From: Stomorhina lunata
Taxonomy: Eukaryota; Arthropoda; Insecta; Diptera; Rhiniidae
Length of the DNA: 64,000 bases
Direction of reading: 5' to 3'
Assembly (NCBI GenBank): GCA_933228675.1
Contig: OW121741.1
Span: 116,111,248 to 116,175,247, forward strand
How positions within the stretch are numbered: position 1 is the stretch's first letter; every line of letters begins with the position of its first letter. Positions 24,051-35,300 of this stretch are shown here, in pieces. Both the position numbers and the translations under genes were made by a program. The notes beneath the pieces were generated by a model. The model ran no database searches, had not been told where the DNA came from, and saw only the letters and a list, made by a program, of their open reading frames with translations.

Positions 24051-24500
24051 GTAGCCTAGTGGTCAGTTAGCATGCCTATGCATTTCCTTAGATTAGTTCT
24101 ACTAAGACCTAGTAAAGACATGGTCTAAATTAGACCATAAAGACGAAGATATTCTACAGCCACAATGTTGCGCCAGTTCTTTGTTGTTTCCACACTGATA
24201 TAAGACTTAATACTCATGTAAAATTGACATATAGGCGGAGCTTTCGTCTAGTGTATCAATTATTGGCTCGAGATTTGTTTTGTGGCTTTGTTAGAAACTT
24301 GTTGCCTTCAATATCACATGGTCTTTTCTTAAAACTAGATGATAAGTCTATCATAGCTAATTAAAATTTCCTAACTAGTTTGCATGTGATACTTTGTCCT
24401 CGCAGAACTTTAAGTGCAGCCTTAGATGGAAATATAATTGAAATTTCCAAAAAATCCATTATGTACTTAAAATAATTCAAAAAATCTGAAGGTGGATTCT
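24051..24500. other. intergenic, nothing recognised
   Basis: A GTAGCCTAGTGGTCAGTTAG string near 24051 resembles a tRNA A-box region but has no following B box. Confidence 0.4.
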
Positions 24501-24509
24501 CGCAATATT

Positions 24510-25330
24510 TCAAATGTCATTTAAGGTTCCCCTGAGCGAACCTAATCCCTCGGGGGAACCTGATCCCTAAAGGGCGCGTCACCAGGTGGCGCATAGGGGA
24601 ATGCCTCCTATTTTTGGGTGGGGAACCAGCCACATAAATAGGTGGCGAAGAACCCCTTTCCATGCGTGGGTGGTAACGAAAAAGTCAAATATCCCTCGCC
24701 GACCAAGCATGTAGTAGTGGGTTGGTACTTTCCTAACTAACAACCCTTCCAAGCGCCGGTGTCATTGCGTACGGTGCCATAGGCGTAAATGGCAGCATTC
24801 TCCAACAGGAAAGACTTCTACTGATGGACTTAGTGGAAATGGATGGGCTTTTGGATGATATAGACTCAGCTCATACCACTGGAGAAATTCAAATATTGGC
24901 GGACGTCTCGATTGAGTCGGATTCGGAGCATGAGATCACCATTATCTCTAGTTTCGGTCTTGGTTTTAGCCAAAGATTTTAGACTTCGATGGTTGAGTCG
25001 AGTCAGACAGAGTGGTCAGACTCCAACTGCTCCACCAAAGCTAACCAGACCTCAGCGGTTATCTCGCTAGACTCCGACTCGGAGAATGTGATCACTGTGA
25101 TATTAACTCCGGTAAAAAACAAAGCGGGATACCATCTGGAGGTGACCCAGATCGACCTGATTCCGGCAGCCTCTAGGTCAGATCTGCCTAACTCTACGTC
25201 CACCACCGACGCCACTCTGGCTCAGAGAGAGCAATCGATGCGATCTCGACTCCAATTTAAATTAAAGCAAGATCACTTTGAGATCTCTGGCCTCGGTGGT
25301 GGGGGAGAAACACTGAAATTTATTTAACGG
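24510..25330 (+). pseudogene. unclassified GC-richer element with an acidic Ser/Asp ORF
   Basis: The composition is clearly less AT-rich than its surroundings. One reading frame runs from ATG 24824 to 25327 with a single in-frame TAG at 24980; the part after ATG 24989 is 112 codons. The sequence is rich in Ser, Asp and Glu (IESDSEHE, SLDSDSEN) with no Cys/His cluster seen. A homologous broken copy lies at 11.9-12.34 kb on the other strand, so this is a repeat family and not a host gene. It could be the ORF1 (gag-like) end of an R1/I-type LINE; this is unproven, and no RT follows. Confidence 0.45.
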
Positions 25331-25489
25331 AGTGTCTTCAAAACCGTTTCTGAGACAGCACAGAGTACCTACATATTTCAGGCCTGCTTTGGTATAATGT
25401 ACCTACTCAAACAATGTCAGATGAATTTGTACAATATTTCAATAAATTTCCGTTTTTGTTTTTATAAGAATTTGTATATTTTGCGGTTG

Positions 25490-25730
25490 AACTGCCGTGG
25501 TATAGCAGGTTAGTCATCCGCCTAGCATACCAGAGGTCCCAAGTTCGATCCCCGGCCAGACCCACTTAAAAAAATAAATTTTCAAAAAAGCGGTGGTTCA
25601 CCTTATAACTCAGCTAGCCACTGGTTATTGAGTATTAGGCTATGTAAAACTTCTCTAACTAATGCATTTGCCGTTCCCTTTTAATGAGTCTAAAAATAGA
25701 ATCGGATGCAGCTCATTGTCTGAGAGAAGT
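25490..25730 (+). mobile_element. tRNA-derived SINE, copy 1
   Basis: A tRNA-like head at about 25493-25563: an A-box-like TGGTATAGCAGG, a stem-loop, then the B box AAGTTCGATCCCCGG. The body contains AGCTAGCCACTGGTTATTGA, and the end is CATTGTCTGAGAGAAG. The body is repeated inverted at 44106-44254. No full acceptor stem pairs, so it is not a functional tRNA gene. Confidence 0.65.
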
Positions 25731-26371
25731 ACCCCTTGTTCCAATTGGAATATTATCTTTTCAGAAATTATATTTTCAGAAATTCTGTTTTCGAAAGATA
25801 TAAAATGTTTGGTGGTTATACTTTAACAGTCTTTTGGCAGGACCAAAATTTTTTACATTCAAAATACCGTTAAATTTAAAATTTTAATATAGAAATAAAT
25901 TCTGACCACAGTTAACAAACAAAAATACGAGAAGATTTTTTCTTACATGTTCATTCATTCATACCTTAAGTTCCAGATGCCTAGTAAAGCAAAACAAAAT
26001 AAAACAATAAATAAACAACATAAATATAAATAAATCCGTGGTAAAATATACAAAGTAAAAATAAAAACCAAACAATTTCTAGTGGTGTGTATAATATCAA
26101 TACATAGTACGTCCTGGCACTCACTATATATAAAATCTGACAAATAAACAAAACTCCTACCCTACCCTACCCTACCCTAACACCATAGCCAAAGAGTCGA
26201 GACTAGACATATCAGCTGTGTGCTTTGCACATTTAAATATATTTTACAAAAATACCTTTTAGAACTCTACATCTTTTGGAAGCAAATTATTAAACAAAAA
26301 AATTAGTTTTTGAATTTTAATTTAAAATTAACAAAATTTACTCAAAAATCATGCATATCTTTGCTTTTAGA
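25731..26371. other. sequence before dia; CCCTA microsatellite
   Basis: Five tandem CCCTA units at about 26157-26180. The acceptor TTGCTTTTAG at 26361-26370 directly precedes the dia start. Otherwise AT-rich with nothing recognised. Confidence 0.5.
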
Positions 26372-29300
26372 ATGTCCAAACATGAAAAAACGAAATCGGG
26401 TGGCCTGCTGGAAAGTTGGTTTGGTCGCCCCAAAACCAAGGGTGGCAACTATAATACCGGCACTTTATCAGGACGTCCCACATCGGCGGAAGCTGACGCT
26501 GCCTTTGATTTACAGGAATTGGAGAAAACCATACGAGGTCTTAGTGACTCCGAGGTGGATGTTAAATTTATGGAAATTTTAGAGGATATGAATATACCAA
26601 AGGATAAGCGTGGTCCTCTGCTCTCAAAATCCATAACCGAAAGACAAAAAATGATTTTTATGCATTTAAAAGGTAAGTGATTTAATTTAATTTATAAAGA
26701 TATTTCATTTTGTTGTTTTGTAAATTCCTTAGATAAGATTTATTTATTTTTTTAAGTTCATTTCGGTTTTTTCTTTTGCTTTTCTTTCCATGCTAGTGGT
26801 AATCTTTGCTCTTTCTCGTCTTTTTTTTTTCAATTTAATTGTTATTACATTACACTGGTACCTTTTATATTTCATAGTATTTTCAATTTTCAATGGGTAG
26901 CTCTTGAATTGTATGCAATAATTGAAAATAAATGTATGATTCATAAAAAGTAGATTTTTTGCACTTGAAATTTATTATTTATACTCATATAAATATCGTT
27001 AACTAAAATGTGATAAGTCATTGTGCTAGACTAACTTGAATAGTAATATTCAATATTAAATCTGATGTCAAGAAAATCAAATTTCTTTTTTAAAACTAAC
27101 TAGTTTAGAAAATTCTTTAGAACTATTTCAACTAAAGTTTAAATTTTAAAAAAGAGGCCTATTATAAAAATAAATAGTAGTCTATTATGATACGAATATA
27201 AAGTAAAAAGTACTCGGTTGACCGAGTCTTGCTCGGAGTTTTATGATAAGCCTTTCAAAGAAAATTTAAACTTTTCATATATTTTATTTTTAATATATGT
27301 ACTTGCGATACACTTTTAGTTTCCAAATTCATTTGTTTAAAAGAAAAAAAAAGTACCAAAAATATTTTTCACACATTGTTGGTTTTGCTCGGCTTGATCA
27401 AAACGCAATTTAAATTTTGTTTCCATACCTATTATTTTAAAAGTTATAATGTTACCAATTTTCCCTCTTATATCCCTTAATTTCAAAAAAGCTCCATATG
27501 CATATTTGGTACTTCTTTGGTACCAATTTAATTCCGTACATTTTATTAAAGCTCAGTTAAAATTTTGTTTCTATTCACATAACTTTATGAGATGTTATGT
27601 TATAAATTTTTTATTCATTTTGCCCCCCGAAATCAAAAAAGTACCAAATACGTGTTATATTTATTTTACATCTATTGATTGCAGTGCAAAGTTCCTTTCT
27701 ATATTCATTGCTTCAAAAGATAAGAGTGGGTTAAAAAAGGTATCAAAAAACTATTTATACCCCCTATCTGGCAAAGTTTTAAAAATGTAAATGTCACCTG
27801 TCCCCTTATTTTAGCAGCTGTTCAAAACGTAATTAAAATTTTATTTCTATGCCTATTACTTTAGGAGATAAATCGTTTTCGATTTTTCCTCCTTTTACCC
27901 GTTTTTACCCTCTTAAAGGCAAAATTTCCAAAAGTCCCTTTTTACTCGACCTATACTTTTTACTCGACCTATAAAGGTTAGAGCCATTTTCGATACAATA
28001 GATACAGTTATTGCTCGTTTATAGATATAATAATAATATTTTAAAGTAAAAATTATAATTAATAATGGCATTTTTTCATTATTAATTCAAATAACACGTT
28101 ACCAGGCGTCCGCTCTTTTTACAAAGTTTTTAACTACATTTTGCAACAAAGCTTCGACAATCTCACCGTATTTCATCTTTCAGAGCATAGAAAGTTTATG
28201 GTTTCTTCACATAAACTAGGTCTTACAAATCATAAGAACGAGTTGCCAATTGAAAACTTCAAATCGAGGAACTATGCGACCGGGAAGTTTCTTATGCAAT
28301 AAATTAATTGTTTGGCCGACTGTGTGGTTTGTCTTGTTAAAATCAAAGGTCTCTGATGCCAACATAAGACAATTGTGGCTTAAAAAAAAACTGTTATCAT
28401 GGTTTGGTAGCTCAGAGAATTTGACGGCGTTTCCTTGCTCATATTTGAGATAATACTTTCTTTGAATGCAATGGTTTTTCGAGGACTATTTGTGGATTTT
28501 GTGAGCCCCATATGCGACAATTTAGTTCGTTTCATAAATACATAATTGAAAATGGGCCTTGCCACTAAGGGTATACTTTTGATAACGCTTCTTTATAATA
28601 AAAATAATCTTAATCATACACTTGAGAAGAAATCATGTTAAAGACAAAAACTAGAATGTTTCTGATAAGATTTAATGAACATGTTCAAAATACTTAACGA
28701 TTTAAAGAGGAAAGCTATAAAATATTTTAATTTGCCTTGAAATCAAAAACCTTTTTCTCTCCAACCAAGTATAACGAGATAATTGATTTACAGTTCATCG
28801 GCAACGCTGCATGAGATTCTTATATATACGGCGTTGTTTTTTCTAAAACAATATGTTTTCTCCACACAAACATTTTATAGTTTTTTTTTCTCGTTGGTGG
28901 GCCTTGCATAGTCTGGTAGTCAAGCAGACATCTACAAGGCCTAAGTTAGTTCAGAAATAAATTTCCTTAATAAAATCATGTCGATATATCAATATATAAC
29001 GAATTTTAGCTTTAAATTACAAAAATAACTATATAAAATCATAAACAATAAACTAAAATGGTTTTATTAGTTTTTCAAAACAGATCTTAAAAAATATAAG
29101 CCATCGAAATGAAGTCTGGTAGTCTACCACGTCAATGGAATCGTGAAAAATATATCACTTCAGTCGCAGAGAGTTAAATCTACTCAAAAAGTGATTCTGA
29201 AACGATTGGTAAAAATTATTCTGTGCGTAACAAATACAAACACCAAAACAAACTAAAGACTTGGATTTTTTTCATACGAAAAATATTATGATTGTATTTT

Positions 29301-32300
29301 ATGACTCTATCGATATCTTTATAGTCCTATAAACCCTATAAACCCTTGGGGTATTTAAATTCAAAGGTCCAGACTTTCAACTGAAGTGATAATTATTCAT
29401 CCTCCAAATTAGTGTCGTTCAAACTTTTTTTCTTGCCATTTTTAACAAGTAATTTTTTTATTTTCTCTTTAAACATAAATTAAATGACCAGAACATTTTT
29501 GGCTTGAGTTCAAAAAATGAAAGTGATTTTATATTAAAGGTATTCACTTAAACAATAATATTTAGTTAAAAGAAATTGTGAAAATGTAAAATTTGTATAA
29601 AGTTTTTCAAAATGTTAACTTTTTAATTAGTTAAGTTGAAATCTAAAAATGTAGGTCTAAAAATTATAAATTACATATTGGTTAATAAATATAGTATTTT
29701 AGAGGATATAATTCAGTATTCAAAAAATTTTTAGTGTAATTTTAATATAAAAATTTTCAAGGAAAAATTTTTACCAAAAAATTTAATGTGAAATTTGAAA
29801 TGTGAAATTTGAAACTTTCAATGTAAAATTTTTATAGAATAATTTTCTATGTAAAATTTTTATAGAAAAATTTTCGATGCAAAATTTTTATATACAAATT
29901 TAAAATGTGAAATTTTTAACTAAAAATTTTCAATGTGAAGTTTTTATCAAAAATTTTCAATGTGAATTTTTTAGAAAAATTTTCAATGTAAAAATTTTAT
30001 AGAAAACTTTTCAATGTGAAATTTTTATAGAAACATTTTTAATTTGAAATTTTTATAGAAAAATTGTAGATGTGAAATTTTTATAGAAAAATTTTCGATG
30101 TGAAAATTTTATAGAAAAATTTTTGATGTGAAATTTTTTTTAGAAAAATTTTTGATGTAAAATTTTAATAGAAAAATTTTCGATGTGAAATTTTAATAGA
30201 AAAACTTTCGATGTGAAATTTTTATAGAAAAATTTTCGATGTGAAATTTTTATAGAAAAATTTTCGATGTAAAATTTTTATAGAAAATTTTTCTATGTGA
30301 AATTTTTTTAGAAAAATTTTCGATGTAAAATTTTATAGCAAAATTTTCAATGTGAAATTTGAATGTGATGTGAAATTTTTATAGACAAATTTTCGATGTG
30401 AAATTTTTGTAGACAAATTTTCGATGTGAAATTTTTGTAGAAAAAGACGCCAAAGTGTAATCACTCATTCCTTACAATCGCTTTTATAATGATGAATTGA
30501 TGATGTTTTGCGGGGACGCTACTAAAGGAAATCATTTTTGTATCGTACGCCCTCACTGGAATGCGTTTGACTTCAGAACAGGATATCATAAATTGGATTG
30601 ATCCATTCTTTATCTCAAAACCAGAGCAGTTCTTTTGGCGGGGAATCCATATGCTACGAGAAAGAAAGGAAAAAGTAGTGGCTAACGGTGGGCAATAATT
30701 AAAATCAAGGGTGCCCAAAAGTTCTTTATGGTAGAGCAAACACCAATACAATTAACGAGAAACAAACTTTTATTCAATATTTTGTTTAAACTAATACATA
30801 CAAAGAGAAATTGTACGCTAAACAAAATCTTCATTGGCGATCGCTGTCGTCAATGCTTAACTGCATACCGAAAGTGTTGTTGCTTTCCACTTTTATAAAT
30901 AAACTTCTGTCGTCCTGTTGACGTCAAAATTCGAAAAAATATAACAATGTCAATCGCATGGGATCAATATTAATTCCATAAAAATTAAAACAAATGATGA
31001 AATGAATACCCTTAATGGTACTTTAATATTAATTATTTTATTATTAAATAAATTTTGTGTTAAAAATGTTTTCAAAACTTAAGAAACAATGACCTTTGAG
31101 AATGAAACAAAGTACATACATAATTATATACGTAACGTAAAAAAACTTAAAAAAAATTGTGTAAAGAAAGACCTTAACAATTTGTACTATTTAAACTACA
31201 AAATAATTTAATTAAAATTAAAAAAAAAACTTTCTTATCAATACATTGTTTGTTCAACCTCATTTAAACACTAAACCAAAATCATATTAAAATTCTTCAA
31301 AATCTACTTTTAAAAACTTAGGAATCGATCATAAATTTAGAACTACGAGCATATTTAGATAAAAACACAAACAAAAGCCACAGCTGGTTTAAAACCAAAC
31401 GAAATGACCTTGACTTTTATCGTTAAAAATACGAAAAAAATATACGTTACACTTGAAACGATAAAATTAAAAAAAAAAAAGTATTTAAAGAAATTCTCCC
31501 CAAAAATAAAACGTGTAAAATACGAAAGAGCGAGAAATGTTTCGTATTAATATAAATTTAGCAATGACTTTAAAATATTATTTTGTTGTTATTTTAGTAT
31601 CAGTCTTGTTTGTTAATATTTTTAATATTTACTATACTAGAAAAATTATTTTTAATATTTTTTCTATTATAAAATGAATGCATTATTATTTTTATTTTTC
31701 TGTTATGTATATTATGTTTGAAATTGGAAAATGACACAATGACTTAAAAATGTAGGTGTATAACTTTTTGATTTAAAATTTTCAAAATTTTGCTATTTCT
31801 ATAGTAAAATTTTTAAAATTATACTATTTTGATAGTTAAGTTTTACTTTTTATATCCTTCACCACCATAGGTGGAAAGGGTATATAAGTTTGTGCTGATG
31901 TTTGTAACGCATAGAAATATTTGTCTTAGACCCACCTTTTAGTATACCAATAGGCTTATAATAATTTTCTGAGTCGATTTAGCGATGTCCGTCCGTCTGG
32001 CTGGCTGGACCTCCATGTAAACCTTGATATCAAACTACAGGTAGCAGTTCTAAAGATGAATTTGATGAAATTTGGCACAGATCATTTTTTTGATAATGGG
32101 ACCATGGCTATTGAAATTCGTCAAAATCGGTCCATTATTTATGGTACCTCCCATATGTCCCACTTCCCGGAATTGATATATTGGTCACAAATTTTTCATG
32201 AAATTTAAACAAATTCTGCTTATGTAAACTAAAATCACTGTACCAAATTTCGTTAAAATCGGTCCACATTTGACCATAGCTCCCATACAAACTCTTCTGT

Positions 32301-35300
32301 CAAAACGCACTAAATAAGACAAAAATCACTAAAACGATCGTAAGTCTTAAGATAATGAGAATTTCAAGTTAATTTTTTGCACATATAATTTTTGTAACAG
32401 CTGTAATCAATTTGCCAAATTTCGAGATAATCGGTCCACATTTGACACTAGCTCTCATATAAGTCCAAATGACAGAAACAGCTTAAATATATAAGTTTTG
32501 AGAAAATGTTTGTACTCGTATGATGGCAAAAATTATAATAATATTTGTCTTTATACAAGAAAAAATAACACCTTTGACCTTAGTGGTGAAGGGTATCATA
32601 TGGTCGGGCTTGGCCGACTATAGCACTTTCTTACTTGTTTTTTTTTTTCTATAAAATTTTGAAGATTTTTCAAAATTTTACTATTTTTATAGGAAGATTC
32701 TCAAAATTTTACTATTTTGATAGGAAAATTTTCAAAATTTTACTATTTTTATAGTAAAATTTTGAACATTTTCAAAATTTTGCCATTTTTATAGGAAAAT
32801 TTTCAAAATTTTTCTTCTTTTATAGTAAAATTTTCAAAATTTTACTATTTTCATACGAAAATTTTCAAAATTTTACTATTTTTATAGAAAATTTTTTAAA
32901 ATTTTACTATTTTTATAGAAAATTTTTTGAAATTTTGCTATTTTTATAGTAAAATTTTCAAAATTTTACTATTTTTATAGCAAAATTTTCAAAATTTTTC
33001 TATTTTTATAGGAAAATTTTCAAAATTTTTCTATTTTTATAGGAAAATTTTCAAAATTTTTGTATTTTTATAGGAAAATTTTCAAAATTTTTCTATTTTT
33101 ATAGGAAAATTTTCAAAATTTTTCTATTTTTATAGGAAAATTTTCAAAATTTTTCTATTTTTATAGGAAAATTTTCAAAATTTTTCTATTTTTATAGGAA
33201 AATTTTCAAAATTTTTCTATTTTTTTAGGAAAATTTTCAAAATTTTTCTTTTTTTATAGGAAAATTTTCAAAATTTTTCTATTTTTATAGGAAAATTGTC
33301 AAAATTTTTCTATTTTTATAGGAAAATTGTCAAAATTTTTCTATTTTTATATAAATATTTTTAAAATTTTATTATTTTCATTCAAAAATTTTTTAAATTT
33401 TACTTGTTTTTAGGAAAGTTTTCTTAACTTTTTCTTAATCTTCAACAGTTTTTTTTATTGTATTCAAAGAATTATGCCTTTGAGGAATAAAAAGTGGTAA
33501 ATACGATTTTAAATTTCATTGCAGCAACGCATAACGGGTTCTGCTTGTTTCAAATATTATAATTTCTATTTCCAATTTTTAGTCATTGTTTTTGCCAAAG
33601 GTAATTTCCGTAATACTTTGAATTTTTCACAGAAATTTGTTAAAAATGATTTCATATTGAAAACTAAAAATTTAATTTACCCGTTTCCCCTATAATAAAA
33701 AAGAGATATCTACATATACCGACAATACGTTAACAGAATATATTATTTATTGTTAATAATAAATGCAATTACTTGCGTATAAGTTATACACAAATTTTGA
33801 CATTTCAGTGTCAACAAATAAAAAAGCAAAAATATTAATATGTATAATATTTTTTGTTGTTCTTGATATCGTTATAATTTGTTCTTTATATGTATATAAA
33901 ATACTTTATAGAAATTTTAAGTATGTATAAACAATTTGTTTATAACATTAAACAAATAATAACGAGCAGCAAAAGGAGAAAATGGGAAGACATTAATCAA
34001 ATTAGTCACTCGTGAGAAAGTATATCAAAATATTAAAGTATATTAAAATCGACCTACGCTTCTTTTGTATTTTATATGCTAATGTGTCAAAAATGTTGAA
34101 TTTTTACGTTACATTTGCAATGAATGTCCGGAATTTGTTTACATGTCTTATTTGTAGCCGGGCGTTACTTCGTAAATTAAATAGATAAATACTTATTTGA
34201 CTAAAAGTAAGTTCAAAATTAAACTAAAATTGTTAGCAAGTGCTAACAATGTATAAAGAAATTGCTTTAACAAATTTCTTTCTTACCAAAATTAGAATAA
34301 CATCACAAACATGCGTACATTTTTAAAATTTCCCTATAAAAATAGTAAAATTTTGATAATTTTCCTATCAAAATAGTAAAATTTTGAATATTTTCCCATA
34401 AAAATAGTAAATTTTAAAGAATTAAAATTTTGAAAATTTTCCTATAAAAATAGTAAAATTTTGAAAATTTTCCTATAAAAATAGTAAAATTTTAAAAATT
34501 TTCCTATAAAAATAGTAAACTTTTGAAAATTTTCCTATAAAAATAGTAAAATTTTGAAAATTTTCCTATAAAAATAGTAAAATTTTGAAAATTTTCCTAT
34601 AAAAATAGTAAAATTTTGAAAATTTTCCTATTAAAATAGTAAAATTTTGAAATTTTTCCTATAAAAATAGTAAAATTAATCTATAAAAAAGTAACATTTT
34701 GAAAACCTTCCTATAAAAATAGTAAAATTTTGAAAATTTTACCATAAAAATAGCAAAATTTTAAAAATTTTCCCATAAAAATAGTAAATTTTTGAAAATT
34801 TTCTTATAAAAATAGTACTTTTTTTTTGAAAATTTTTCTATAAAAATAGTAAACAGTAACATTTTGAAAATTTTTCCATAAAAATAGTAAAATTTTGAAA
34901 ATTTATGGAACTTTTAGTTTTTTAGTTAATTTATATCTTTCCGTCTTTTCTCTTTACAGGTAAAAATTCCCTCGAACATCGTGCCAATTCAAAATTTGAA
35001 AAGCCCCTCGATTACATAGAGTACCTATGCAATGGTGAACATAGTGAACATAAAATTTACGCCTGTATTGAAAGTTTACGTGTGGCGCTCACAAATAATC
35101 CACTCTCTTGGATTAAGGAATTCGGAGAAGATGGTATCGATGAAATCATCAATTTGCTACGAAGGTGTAAACAGGAACGCACATTCGATCGTATTGAATT
35201 GGAATGCATAAAATGCTTAAAAGCGATCATGAATAATACATGGGGCTTAAATTTGGTACTAACACCCGATCAACATACCGTAGTATTACTTTTAGCACAA

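Larger units (their letters stand above)
26673..34959 (+). other. dia intron 1 (8.3 kb), repeat-rich
   Basis: Donor AGGTAAGTG at 26671, acceptor TCTTTACAG ending at 34959. Contents are listed separately: diverged repeats 27.4-27.98 kb, a 28-bp array, mariner relic, 31-bp arrays in both orientations, and a DINE-like copy. 28.0-29.7 kb and 30.76-31.75 kb hold nothing I recognise. Confidence 0.85.

Noticed and set aside
25493..25563. Functional tRNA gene
   Set aside because: A- and B-box-like motifs exist, but the acceptor arms do not pair, and the sequence continues into a body repeated elsewhere; it is a SINE head.
26157..26180. Telomere-type repeat (CCCTA)n
   Set aside because: Only five units, within gene-proximal DNA, and it is not the insect CCTAA motif; higher flies lack telomerase-type repeats. 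A simple microsatellite.
26351..26371. Upstream dia start MHIFAFR
   Set aside because: It precedes a splice-acceptor-like TTTTAG, and the fly orthologue begins at MS(K/R)HEKTK.
29700..33420. Regularly spaced direct repeats resembling a CRISPR array
   Set aside because: The whole unit repeats with no unique spacers, the sequence lies in an intron of a fly gene, and no cas genes are present. These are minisatellites.
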